From Salinarimonas rosea DSM 21201 (lineage in GTDB: Bacteria > Pseudomonadota > Alphaproteobacteria > Rhizobiales > Beijerinckiaceae): a DNA stretch of 64,000 bases. The translations under genes and the position numbers were made by a program. This document shows, piece after piece, positions 33,327 to 41,422 of the stretch; the stretch's first letter is position 1, and every line of letters begins with the position of its first letter. The notes under the pieces were generated by a model that had not been told where the DNA came from, searched no databases, and saw only the letters and a list, made by a program, of their open reading frames with translations. Location of the stretch: NCBI RefSeq assembly GCF_000429045.1, contig NZ_AUBC01000006.1, positions 1 through 64,000 of the forward strand, read 5' to 3'.

Positions 33327-34097
33327 ATGGTCCTCTCGCTCCTGCGCCGCAGCCTCGTCGCGCCGCCGACCCGGCCGCAGCCCGAGCCGGCGGCGCTGCG
33401 CGTCGCGCACGGGACGGCGTCCTACGACGTCGTGCTCAAGCGCTCGGCGCGGGCGCGGCGGCTGACGCTGCGCGTGTCGAGCGCCACGGGGGAGGTCGTG
33501 CTCACGATCCCGTCGCGCACGGCGCTCGCGACCGCCGAGCGGTTCGCCCGCGACCACGCCGGCTGGATCGCCACGCGTGTCGCCAAGCTCCCCGGGCGGA
33601 TCGCGTTCGCGGACGGCGTCGAGGTGCCCCTGCGCGGCGATCCGCACCGGATCGTCGCGACCGGCGGGCGGCGTGCGCCCGCCCGCGTCGGCCGCGACGC
33701 CGCGGGCGGGCCCGCGATCCTCGTCCCGGGCGACGCCGATCTCGTCGGCAAGCGCGTGTCGGAGCTCCTGATGCGGGAGGCGCGGGCGGACCTCGCGGCG
33801 GCGGTCGCACGCCACACGGCGGCGGTCGGCATCCCGGCCCGGCGCATCACGTTGCGCGACACGCGCAGCCGCTGGGGCTCCTGCTCGGCGCGCGGGCACC
33901 TCTCCTTCTCCTGGCGCCTGATCCTCGCCCCGCCCTTCGTGCTCGACTACCTCGCCGCGCACGAAGTGGCACACCTGAAGGAGATGAACCATTCCGCCCG
34001 CTTCTGGCGCGTCACCGAGCGGCTGTGCCCCCGCACCGACGAGGCGGAGGCCTGGCTCCGGCGCCACGGTGCCGGGCTGCATCGATGGGGCGCGTGA
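33327..34097 (+). CDS. YgjP-type zinc metallopeptidase (SprT/DUF45-like)
   Basis: The 256-residue protein has HEVAH at 212-216 and NHSARFW with H222 as the third zinc ligand, preceded by the family marker SRWGSCSARG (181-190). These are the YgjP/UPF0758-neighbour M48-like hydrolases. Known members are minimal gluzincins, and their physiological substrate is unclear. There is no signal peptide, so it is cytoplasmic. It stands alone, convergent with the SIMPL gene. Confidence 0.85.
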   Translation: MVLSLLRRSLVAPPTRPQPEPAALRVAHGTASYDVVLKRSARARRLTLRVSSATGEVVLTIPSRTALATAERFARDHAGWIATRVAKLPGRIAFADGVEVPLRGDPHRIVATGGRRAPARVGRDAAGGPAILVPGDADLVGKRVSELLMREARADLAAAVARHTAAVGIPARRITLRDTRSRWGSCSARGHLSFSWRLILAPPFVLDYLAAHEVAHLKEMNHSARFWRVTERLCPRTDEAEAWLRRHGAGLHRWGA

Positions 34098-34127
34098 GCC
34101 GGGCCTCGGCCGCCGCGGCGCGCGATC

Positions 34128-34886
34128 TCACTCGCCGATCGCCCACTCCATGCCGATCTGCGCCGTGAAGGTGATCCGCGCCGGCGGCACGATCGGCACC
34201 GCCGGGGCGGAGGCCGCGCGCATCATCGCCCGGTCCATCTCCGGCTGCGGCCCACCGCCGACATGCCCGTCGCCGATGCGGCGGATCGCGCCGAGCGTGA
34301 TCCCGGCCGCGTCGGCCAGCACCTGCGCCTGACGGCGCGCGTCGGCGACGGCGCGGCGCATCGCCTCGTCCTGCGCCTCCTCGCTGCGCTCGAGCCCCCA
34401 GGCGATCGACTGGAAGGTGATCGCGTCGAGCGCCAGGATCTCGCCGGCGAAGGCGCCGACGGCGTCGGTGTCCCGCAGCACGACCATGAGCTGATGCGTC
34501 GCCGTGAAGGGCTCGACCGGGCGCGGCTCGCCGTTGCGGTCGTATTCCTCCGGCGTCTCGAAGACCTGGAAGTTGACCGTCTGGACGTCCTCGCGGGCGA
34601 CGCCGCGCGCCTCGATGGCGGCGAGCGCCTCGTCCGAGGCGGTCCGGTTCGCCTCGAGCACCACGGCGACGCTGTCGCCGCGGTTGGTGACGGACACGAA
34701 GACGCGCGCGAAGTCCGGCGCCCGCTCCACCTCGCCCGTGCCGGTGACGGCGATCCGCCCGGCGGACGCGGGCGCCTCCTGCGCCATCGCGGGCGTGGGG
34801 CCGTAGGCGACGGGGCTCGCGAGGGCGAGCGCCACGGCGAGGGCGGCGAGCGGCGCGGCGAGACGGCGGGGCGGGCGAATCGGCAT
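34128..34886 (-). CDS. SIMPL-domain (DUF541) secreted protein
   Basis: The 252-residue protein has a Sec signal peptide (LAAPLAALAVALALASPVA, cleavage near AMAQ). It then has the DUF541 pattern: RIAVTGTGEVERAPDFARV, VQTVNFQVFETPEE, FTATHQLMVVLRD and a C-terminal ITFTAQIGMEW strand. Family members are periplasmic or outer-membrane oligomers linked to stress resistance. The start MPIRPPRR at 34886 fits the signal peptide. It lies downstream of the flagellar operon, but there is no evidence that they work together. Confidence 0.87.
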   Translation of the reverse strand: MPIRPPRRLAAPLAALAVALALASPVAYGPTPAMAQEAPASAGRIAVTGTGEVERAPDFARVFVSVTNRGDSVAVVLEANRTASDEALAAIEARGVAREDVQTVNFQVFETPEEYDRNGEPRPVEPFTATHQLMVVLRDTDAVGAFAGEILALDAITFQSIAWGLERSEEAQDEAMRRAVADARRQAQVLADAAGITLGAIRRIGDGHVGGGPQPEMDRAMMRAASAPAVPIVPPARITFTAQIGMEWAIGE

Positions 34887-34982
34887 GGGCGCGGTCCTTC
34901 GTGCGATGAACGGGTGCGACACTCTGCCCGTCATTGCGGCCGTGTCGAGGCGCCCGGCGGCGCGACCCGCCTTCTCGCGCCG

Positions 34983-35444
34983 TCAGCCGGCGCGGATCTG
35001 CGCCGGGTCGACGAAGTTGAACTCCTCCACCATGAGCTCGCGCACCACCTCCTCGCCGAGCCGGGCGTTGACCGACTGGGTGAGCCCCGCGAGGAAGCCG
35101 CGCATGTCGAAGGCGCGCAGGTCGGCGAAGTCGATCGTCTCGTCGGCGAACAGGCGCTGGAACGTCTCGTCGAGGATGAAGCTCTCGGGCGGCACGCGCA
35201 GCCGGCGCAGGTCCTCGGTGTCCACCGTGTAGACGAACTGCGCCACCACGTAGCCGGCTATGCGCCCCTCGCGCAGGATCGGCACGGAGAGCGCGCGGGT
35301 CTTCTCGTAGGAGACGCCGCGGAAATAGCTCGGCTCGCCGGCGGCCTCGGCGGCGCGCTTGGCGCGCCAGTCGGCGACGAGGTGGGAGGACACGAAGACC
35401 GTGGCGCACAGCCACAGGCCCGCTGCGACGAGGCGCGCCGTCAT
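34983..35444 (-). CDS. Single-TM protein at the end of the flagellar operon
   Basis: The 153-residue protein has one N-terminal helix (LVAAGLWLCATVFVSSHLVA) and a periplasmic domain (VSYEKTRALSVPILREGRIAGYVVAQFVYTVD). The topology recalls FliL, but the true FliL is encoded at about 62 kb and no sequence match is evident. Its ATG overlaps the stop of the FlgN-like gene by four bases, so it is a member of the flagellar operon. Its role is unknown. It may be a lineage-specific flagellar or motor accessory. Confidence 0.6.
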   Translation of the reverse strand: MTARLVAAGLWLCATVFVSSHLVADWRAKRAAEAAGEPSYFRGVSYEKTRALSVPILREGRIAGYVVAQFVYTVDTEDLRRLRVPPESFILDETFQRLFADETIDFADLRAFDMRGFLAGLTQSVNARLGEEVVRELMVEEFNFVDPAQIRAG

Positions 35445-35968
35445 CGCCGCCCGCCCTCGGCGCGCGCCGGCACCGGCCGCTCGGCATAGGTGCCGTCGGA
35501 GTCGCGGGCTTCCAGCGCGCCAGCGATGGTGCCGGCGATCTCGCGCACCGCGTCGAGATGGGTCGCCAGCACTGCCTGGTTGCGGGCGATCGCGTCGCGC
35601 AGGCGCGCGAGGCGCTCGCGCAGGAGGGGCGAGACCATCTGCTCGGCGAGCGGGCGCGCGGCGCGGGTGAACTCGAGCAGGCACAGGCTCTTGCGCCGGT
35701 TGAGCTCCTTGAGCTGCGCGGTGGAGAGCCGGCCGATCTCGGCGGTCTCGTGCTCGAGCACCGCCTCGAGCCGGCCGATCGCGGCGATCATGCCGGTGGC
35801 GTCGCCGAAGTCCGGGTTGAGCGCGGGCGGGAGCGGCTCGGGGACGACGGCGGGGAGCGCGACCGGCGGCGATGCGGCGCTCGTCGACGTCGCATCGGCC
35901 GGGGGCGGAGCGTCGGCATCGGTGAGCGGGGCGGCGGGCGCGGGGCGGGAGGCGGCGGCGGCGGTCAT
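35441..35968 (-). CDS. FlgN-like flagellar export chaperone (tentative)
   Basis: The 175-residue protein has a disordered Pro/Ala-rich start (about 1-50), then a two-helix coiled coil. The pattern IGRLEAVLEHETAEIGRL, LNRRKSLCLLEF and IARNQAVLATHLDAVREIAG, ending in a YAE-type motif, resembles FlgN, the chaperone of hook-filament junction proteins. It sits between the FlgJ-like and single-TM genes of the flagellar operon. The assignment rests on helix pattern and context only. Confidence 0.55.
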   Translation of the reverse strand: MTAAAASRPAPAAPLTDADAPPPADATSTSAASPPVALPAVVPEPLPPALNPDFGDATGMIAAIGRLEAVLEHETAEIGRLSTAQLKELNRRKSLCLLEFTRAARPLAEQMVSPLLRERLARLRDAIARNQAVLATHLDAVREIAGTIAGALEARDSDGTYAERPVPARAEGGRR

Positions 35969-35982
35969 GATCGATCCCGGGG

Positions 35983-36603
35983 TCAGCTGCGGTAGAAGCC
36001 GGAGAAGTAGGGGGCGCCGCCGTCGTGCGCGGCGGCGGCGGGCTGGAGGCGGGCCTGCGCGTGCTCGGGCCAGAGCGCGGCCTTGGCGGCGTTCACCTGG
36101 CCGAGCTGCGGATGGGCCTCGGCGACGGCGGCGGCGATGCCGACGCCACCGGCGCGGGCGAGCTCGGCGCCGATCTCCTCGGCGAGGAAGCCGCGCCAGA
36201 TGGAGCCGGCGGTGCCTTCGCCGAACATGGCCTCGCTCCGAGGCATCAGGGTCTCGACGACCTGGCGCAGGAACGTCGCCTCGAAGGCCTGCGCCGGCGT
36301 CTGCGGCCCGGCCGCCACGCGCGGAGCGCCCGGCAGGTCGGGCCCCGCGCCGAGGCGCGGCGTGGCGGAGGGCGCGAGCGCGGCGAGCGTCTCGCGCAGG
36401 CGCTCCGGGGAGGGAGGCGGCATCGGCACCGGCGGCGGCGCCGGCGGGCGGCCGGCTTCCGCGACCGCGGTCTCGAAGCCCTCGCCGGTCCGGCCGCGGG
36501 CGACGGCGATGTCGCGCAGCCGCTCGGTCGCGGCGGCGAGCGCGGTCGGGTCCGCCGCGCGGGCGACCTCGAGAATGATGTCGGAGGGCGGTGAGATGGT
36601 CAT
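35983..36603 (-). CDS. flgJ: FlgJ-type rod-binding protein
   Basis: The 206-residue protein contains a rod-binding domain (about residues 105-155): FEATFLRQVVETLMPRSEAMFGEGTAGSIW, then FLAEEIGAELARAGGVGIA. This is characteristic of the FlgJ N-terminal domain, which caps the growing flagellar rod. The muramidase half of enterobacterial FlgJ is missing, as is usual in alphaproteobacteria. The first about 100 residues are Pro/Ala-rich. Its start overlaps the FliJ-like stop by four bases. Confidence 0.75.
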   Translation of the reverse strand: MTISPPSDIILEVARAADPTALAAATERLRDIAVARGRTGEGFETAVAEAGRPPAPPPVPMPPPSPERLRETLAALAPSATPRLGAGPDLPGAPRVAAGPQTPAQAFEATFLRQVVETLMPRSEAMFGEGTAGSIWRGFLAEEIGAELARAGGVGIAAAVAEAHPQLGQVNAAKAALWPEHAQARLQPAAAAHDGGAPYFSGFYRS

Positions 36604-37094
36604 GGCGTGCCTCCTCCTCTCCTGGCTCGGTCCGTGACGAGGCTAGGCGCGGGCGCTTGCCCGAGGCTTGCGCCGGGGGCGCTCGTGCCGGCGCCCTCGG
36701 GATCGCGGCCCGCGAGGAAGGATTCGAGGATCGCCAGATCCTCCCTGCGGCGCCGTTCCTCCTCCACCCGCCGCGCGGCCTCCTGCTCGAGGATGCCCGC
36801 GACCTTCTCCCGCCGCGCCTCGGCGCGCACCGCCTCCCCCTGCCGCTCCGTCGCGGCCTCCAGGCTGCGCCGCTGGCGCGCGAGGCTCTCGAGCCGCCGC
36901 GCGCCGCTCTCGACGAACAGGCCCTTCAGCGGGCCGTCGGCGTTGAGCGCCGCGATGGTCCGCGCCTCCGCGTCCGCCACGGCGCGGGCGCGGCGGGTGA
37001 AGTCGGCGAGCTTCCACTCCTCCAGCTTGCGCTTCGTCTCCTGGAGCGCGCGGATGCGCACGAGTGCGGCGTGGCGGGCGCGGGCGTCGGTCAT
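36600..37094 (-). CDS. FliJ-like coiled-coil flagellar protein (tentative)
   Basis: The 164-residue protein is a nearly continuous charged coiled coil (about residues 5-130: RIRALQETKRKLEEWKLADF, ESLARQRRSLEAATERQ, ILEQEAARRVEEERRRRE). The size and position, next to export-gate genes, fit FliJ, the stalk of the FliI ATPase. Coiled coils mimic one another, so the name is provisional. Confidence 0.5.
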   Translation of the reverse strand: MTDARARHAALVRIRALQETKRKLEEWKLADFTRRARAVADAEARTIAALNADGPLKGLFVESGARRLESLARQRRSLEAATERQGEAVRAEARREKVAGILEQEAARRVEEERRRREDLAILESFLAGRDPEGAGTSAPGASLGQAPAPSLVTDRARRGGGTP

Positions 37095-37128
37095 GGGGCG
37101 TCCGTCATGGAGCCATCCGTCATGGCGC

Positions 37129-37884
37129 TCACCCCGTCCGCAGCCAGTCGGCGAAGCCGGCGGCGAAGAGGGCGAGGTACTCGCCGACGAGGAAGTAGAA
37201 CACGAACAGGCCTCCCATCAGGACCGCGGGCAGCGCGACGAAGTAGATCGGGATCTGCTGCGCGAGCTTGTTCATGACGCCGAGCGCGAAGTTCGCCAGG
37301 AAGGCGTAGATCACGAACGGCGCGGAGATGCGCAGCGCGAGCAGGAAGGCCTCGCCGATCCGGTCGGCGAGGGAGGCGAGGGAGGCGCGCGCGTCGAAGC
37401 CCGCGACCGGCGGCAGCGTCTCGTAGGAGACGGCGAGCCCGCGGAAGATCTCCCAATGCAGGTCGGCGATGAAGAACAGCGCGGTCGCCGAGAGCATCAC
37501 CAGCGACCCGAGCGCGGGGATCGGCTCGATCTCGTCGACCGGCGCGCCGGGCATGGCGCCGAAGCCCACCAGCATCGTGCTCGCATGCGCGAGCGTCTGG
37601 AGGGCGAGATAGAAAATCCGGCCGATGACGCCGATCTGCGCGCCGATCAGGGTCTCGGTGACGATCAGCGCCAGCACGCCCGCCTGCGAGGCGGAGGCGA
37701 CCACGGGCAGGAGGCCCGGCACCACGATCGGCGCCATGGCGAGCGTCGCACCGATGACGATGAACAGCCGCACCTGCGGCGGCACGCGCAGCGAGGAGAA
37801 GCCGGGCATCAGCATCAGGCACGCCCCGATCCGGCAGAAGACCAGGAAGGTCGCGAGGATCAGGTCCGGCGCGAGCAGGCTCAC
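37129..37884 (-). CDS. fliR: Flagellar export gate protein FliR
   Basis: The 251-residue protein has about six membrane helices. [31 protein letters not shown] and [21 protein letters not shown] match the FliR pattern, and the late helix pair [22 protein letters not shown] is typical. With FliP and FliQ it forms the helical export gate. A GTG start at 37884 overlaps the flhA stop by four bases. FliP is encoded 25 kb away, and FliQ and FlhB are not in the window. Confidence 0.93.
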   Translation of the reverse strand: MSLLAPDLILATFLVFCRIGACLMLMPGFSSLRVPPQVRLFIVIGATLAMAPIVVPGLLPVVASASQAGVLALIVTETLIGAQIGVIGRIFYLALQTLAHASTMLVGFGAMPGAPVDEIEPIPALGSLVMLSATALFFIADLHWEIFRGLAVSYETLPPVAGFDARASLASLADRIGEAFLLALRISAPFVIYAFLANFALGVMNKLAQQIPIYFVALPAVLMGGLFVFYFLVGEYLALFAAGFADWLRTG

Positions 37885-39965
37885 CCCACCGTCCCCAGGC
37901 TCTCGATGTCGACTCCGCGGGGGATCTCGACGTGGGAGAGCACCGGCAGCGTCGGGAACAGCCGCTCGATCACCATGCGCACGTAGGGCCGCGCGTCGGG
38001 CGCCGTCACGATGGCGAAGGGCTTGCCCTGCTCCAGCCGCTGCTTGATCGCGGCGGATGCGGCCTGGCCGAACTCCTCGAGCAGGCGCGGGTCGATGTCG
38101 AACTCCGCCGGCTCGCCCTTGGCGTCGCGCTTCACCGACTGGTGGAAGGCGAGGTCCCAGCGGTTGCCGAGCCGCAGCACCCGCAGGGATCCGCCCTCGG
38201 TGAGGTCGCCGCAGATCTGCTGGGCCATGCGCATGCGCACGTGCTCCACCACCTGCTCGGAACGGCGCACGTGCGGCGCGATCTCGGCGACCGCCTCGAG
38301 CACGAGGTTGAGGTTGCGGATCGAGACGCGCTCGGCGAGCAGCAGCTTGAGCACGCCCTGAAGGCCCGAGTACGAGATCTGCGAGGGCACGATGTCGTCG
38401 ACGAGGCGCTTGTACTCGGGATCGAGCCGGTCGATCAGCGCGCGCATGTCCTTGTAGGACAGGAGCTGCGGCAGGTTGTTGCGGATCACCTCGGAGAGAT
38501 GGGTGAGGAGCACCGAGAGGTTGTCGATCGGCGTGAAGCCCTCGCGCTTGGCCTCCGCGGCGTAGCTCTCGGCGATCCACATCGCAGGCATGCCGAAGGC
38601 AGGCTCGCGGGCCTCGTCGCCCGGCACGTCGGGCTTCGCCTGGCTCGTGATGACCATGACCTCGCCGATGCGCAGCTCGCTCGTCGCGATCGGCGTGCCG
38701 TGGATGCGGATCTCGTAGGTCTTGCGCGGCAGCGTCAGCGAATCCGAGAGCTTGATCTCCGGCACCACGAAGCCGTACTGGCGCGCGAACTTGCGGCGCA
38801 TCTTCGAGACGCGGTGGGCGAGCTCGCCGTGGGCGGTCAGGAGCTCGGCGGACAGCTGCTTGCCGAGCACGAGCTCGATCTCGGGCGTGCGCAGCTCCTC
38901 CTTGACCGAGTCGCGGCTCTCCTCCTCGACCCGCGCCTCCTCCTCCACCCGCAGCATCTCGCGCTGCGCCTCCGCCTCCGCGAGCTTGCGCGGGATCGCC
39001 CAGGCGGCGAAGGCGAGGACGCCGGCGAGTGTCGCGAGCGGGAGGAACGGCAGGCCGGGGGTGAGCGCGAGCAGCAGCATGACGCCGCCGGCCATCAGCA
39101 GCGCGCGCGGATAGCCGGAGAGCTGCGTCGTCACCGTCTCCTCGGCGGAGCCGCGGGTGCCGCCCTTCGAGACGAGCAGGCCCGCCGCGAGCGAGACGAT
39201 CAGCGCGGGGATCTGCGTGACGAGCCCGTCGCCCACCGACAGCTTGACGAAGACGTCGGCGGCGTCGGCGAGCTCCATGCCGTGGCGGGTCGTGCCGATG
39301 ACGATGCCGCCGAGCATGTTGATCGCGGTGATGATCAGCCCGGCGATGGCGTCGCCGCGCACGAACTTGGAGGCGCCGTCCATGGCGCCGAAGAAGGACG
39401 ATTCCTCCTCGAGCTCGCGCCGGCGGCGCTGCGCCTCCTTGTCGTCGATGAGCCCCGCCGAGAGGTCGGCGTCGATCGCCATCTGCTTGCCGGGGATGGC
39501 GTCGAGCGTGAAGCGCGCACCGACCTCGGCGATGCGGGTCGCGCCCTTGGTGATGACGATGAAGTTCACCGTCACCAGGATCGCGAAGATGATCAGCCCG
39601 ATGACGAAGTCGCCCGACATCACCAGCCGCGAGAAGCCGTCGATGATCATGCCGGCCGCGTCGCCGCCCTGGTCGCCCTCCGAGAGGATCATGCGCGTCG
39701 TCGCGATGTTGAGCGCGAGCCGCAGCATGGTGGCGATGAGGAGCACGGTGGGAAAGGCGGAGAAGTCGAGCGGCTTCTGGATCCACAGCGCCACCATGAG
39801 GATGAGCACGGACAGCGCGATCGACAGCGCGAGCCCGGCATCGATCAGGAAGGCGGGGATCGGCAGGAACAGGATCGTCAGGATGACGACGATGCCCAGT
39901 GCGAAACCGATATCGCGCAGTCCCCGCGTCTGCGCCGCCCCTGCGGCCGCGATCGCCTTCGCCAT
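37881..39965 (-). CDS. flhA: Flagellar export protein FlhA
   Basis: The 694-residue protein has about eight N-terminal membrane helices, the cytoplasmic FHIPEP-type loop with [18 protein letters not shown], and a large C-terminal domain (from about residue 330). The C-terminal domain includes [30 protein letters not shown] and [27 protein letters not shown], where export chaperones dock. It forms the nonameric ring of the flagellar type III export apparatus. It heads the minus-strand flagellar operon in this window. Confidence 0.96.
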   Translation of the reverse strand: MAKAIAAAGAAQTRGLRDIGFALGIVVILTILFLPIPAFLIDAGLALSIALSVLILMVALWIQKPLDFSAFPTVLLIATMLRLALNIATTRMILSEGDQGGDAAGMIIDGFSRLVMSGDFVIGLIIFAILVTVNFIVITKGATRIAEVGARFTLDAIPGKQMAIDADLSAGLIDDKEAQRRRRELEEESSFFGAMDGASKFVRGDAIAGLIITAINMLGGIVIGTTRHGMELADAADVFVKLSVGDGLVTQIPALIVSLAAGLLVSKGGTRGSAEETVTTQLSGYPRALLMAGGVMLLLALTPGLPFLPLATLAGVLAFAAWAIPRKLAEAEAQREMLRVEEEARVEEESRDSVKEELRTPEIELVLGKQLSAELLTAHGELAHRVSKMRRKFARQYGFVVPEIKLSDSLTLPRKTYEIRIHGTPIATSELRIGEVMVITSQAKPDVPGDEAREPAFGMPAMWIAESYAAEAKREGFTPIDNLSVLLTHLSEVIRNNLPQLLSYKDMRALIDRLDPEYKRLVDDIVPSQISYSGLQGVLKLLLAERVSIRNLNLVLEAVAEIAPHVRRSEQVVEHVRMRMAQQICGDLTEGGSLRVLRLGNRWDLAFHQSVKRDAKGEPAEFDIDPRLLEEFGQAASAAIKQRLEQGKPFAIVTAPDARPYVRMVIERLFPTLPVLSHVEIPRGVDIESLGTVG

Positions 39966-40186
39966 GTCCGCTACGCCCCCGTGATGCGTGATCCGTCATG
40001 CACGATGGCGGCGGGAGCTTGCGCGAGGGTGGCGGGGCGGCGGGCGGCTCGCATTCCTATGAATGCAAATGTCCGAATGTGAATTCGTGCACGCGTCGAT
40101 TTGATCGGAATCAAGTTGCCGCTTCTGCCGCTGCGGCATCCTGCGCCTACACGAAGTCGTCACCAACAGATCGGGGGCAGGGGACC

Positions 40187-40888
40187 ATGGCGGAGTACGT
40201 CGCCAAGCGTTCCGGGCGTGCGTTCGGGTATCGGCTCGGCTCCGCGGTCGTCGGTGCCGCGTCCTTCGGCCTGATCGCCGCACCTTTACTGCCGCTCCCC
40301 TACCTCACGGCGGCGATCGCGTTGGCCTTCCTCTACGGCTTCTTCTTTCTCGGCGGGGCCGGATACAGGATCCTGATCGCGCTCGCGCGGCGCGACGCGC
40401 GGGCGCAGGCGCCGGTGTCCTGGACCGGCGGCGCCGCGGCCTCCGCCCTCGCGGCGGCCGCGGCGGGGGCGATGCTGGCGCTCGCCGGCGCGGACGGCGG
40501 GCTCCTCCTCGCCGCCTACGCGGTCGGCGCGAACGTCTCCTACGTTTTCGCCAAGCTCGGCTGCCTGGAGGCGGGCTGCTGCGCGGCGGCGCGCCCGCTG
40601 CCGCTCCTCGGCGGGCGCGACCTGCGCGCGGCCGAGCTCGCCGCGACGCTGGCGGTCCTGGCGCTCGCCGGCGCGGCGCTCGCCGCGGGCCTGCCGGCCG
40701 TCGCCGCGCTCGCGGGCGTCGGCGGGCACCTCGTCGTGCGGATCGTCTCGCGGTCGGCGCGCGATCGCCGCCCGCGCGGCGTCCTCACGCTCTCGGGCAC
40801 GGGACAGGAGCTGATCCCGCTCCTCGTCGTGCTCGGGGTCGCCACCGGTCTCGCGCTCCAGGGCGCGGGACCAGCCGTCATCGACTGA
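40187..40888 (+). CDS. Lgt-like integral membrane protein heading a small-lipoprotein cassette
   Basis: The 233-residue protein has about six to seven membrane helices. Residues 110-132 (AYAVGANVSYVFAKLGCLEAGCC), with a following R-x-x-E at 147-150, resemble the conserved helix region of prolipoprotein diacylglyceryl transferase homologues (pattern GRxGCFLAGCC...xLYE). Lys replaces the usual Arg at 123, and the HGG motif of true Lgt is not evident. The next three genes on the same strand encode proteins with a Cys at the end of a hydrophobic N-terminal stretch, as lipoproteins have, so a lipid-transfer role is plausible. Spacing to the next gene is 15 bases. Confidence in the family is moderate. 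Confidence 0.5.
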   Translation: MAEYVAKRSGRAFGYRLGSAVVGAASFGLIAAPLLPLPYLTAAIALAFLYGFFFLGGAGYRILIALARRDARAQAPVSWTGGAAASALAAAAAGAMLALAGADGGLLLAAYAVGANVSYVFAKLGCLEAGCCAAARPLPLLGGRDLRAAELAATLAVLALAGAALAAGLPAVAALAGVGGHLVVRIVSRSARDRRPRGVLTLSGTGQELIPLLVVLGVATGLALQGAGPAVID

Positions 40889-40903
40889 AGGGAAAGGGGC
40901 ACC

Positions 40904-41155
40904 ATGGACACGAAGAACGACATGGGGACCGAGACGCCGGACCGCTCGCGCCTCGCGCTGCTCGGCGCGCTGAGCGCGGCCGCCGCCGGCGGGGGCTGCG
41001 CGACCATCGAGGGTGGCGCGCAGGCGGTGGGCAGCCAGGCGATCCGGCGCGCCCAGGAGCGGGACGCCGCCCGACGGGCCGCGGAGGATCCGCGCCTGCG
41101 CACGCCGGGCAGCGACGGCGACGGTGGTGGTGGTGGTGGCGGCGGATCGCACTGA
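40904..41155 (+). CDS. Small protein with N-terminal hydrophobic segment and poly-Gly-Ser-His end (paralogue 1)
   Basis: The 83-residue protein has the order: acidic start, PDRSRLALLGALSAAAAGGGC (hydrophobic, with Cys32), a charged middle (QAIRRAQERDAARRAAED), and an end of eight Gly plus Ser-His. The next gene encodes a paralogue sharing the PDR-x-RL-x-LLGAL block, the Cys and the identical kind of tail. The N-terminus resembles a degenerate Tat or lipoprotein signal. GAAGGGAAAGG precedes the ATG. The shared C-terminal tail could be a recognition tag or a processing site. I recognise no family. Confidence 0.6.
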   Translation: MDTKNDMGTETPDRSRLALLGALSAAAAGGGCATIEGGAQAVGSQAIRRAQERDAARRAAEDPRLRTPGSDGDGGGGGGGGSH

Positions 41156-41192
41156 CGCGACGCGCGCCCGCGAGATGTACAGGAGAGAAGCC

Positions 41193-41414
41193 ATGAACGA
41201 GACCGAAGACCAGCGCGACGAGGCGCCCGATCGCACCCGCCTCCAGCTCCTCGGCGCCCTGACCGCCGGGGCGGCCGCCGGCGCCTGCACGCCCGTCGGC
41301 CGCAGCGACGCCCCCGTCGTGCGGAACGACCCGCGCTTCACCCCGATCGAGCCCGGGGGCGGCGAGGGGGGCGACAGCGGCGGCGGTGGTGGCGGCGGCG
41401 GCGGATCGCATTGA
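41193..41414 (+). CDS. Small poly-Gly-Ser-His protein (paralogue 2)
   Basis: The 73-residue protein parallels its upstream neighbour: acidic start, PDRTRLQLLGALTAGAAAGAC (Cys32 in the same place), a short polar middle (RSDAPVVRNDPRFTPIEPG), and a tail of nine Gly plus Ser-His. The ATG at 41193 has AGGAGAG just upstream. Middle regions differ between the two, so only the ends are constrained, as expected for a peptide handled by shared machinery. Its stop lies nine bases before the DUF1513 start. Confidence 0.6.
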   Translation: MNETEDQRDEAPDRTRLQLLGALTAGAAAGACTPVGRSDAPVVRNDPRFTPIEPGGGEGGDSGGGGGGGGGSH

Positions 41415-41422
41415 GGGCCGCC

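Noticed and set aside
37091-37822. A minus-strand frame with Arg-rich translation overlapping fliR
   Set aside because: It is a shifted-frame shadow of fliR without hydrophobic segments.
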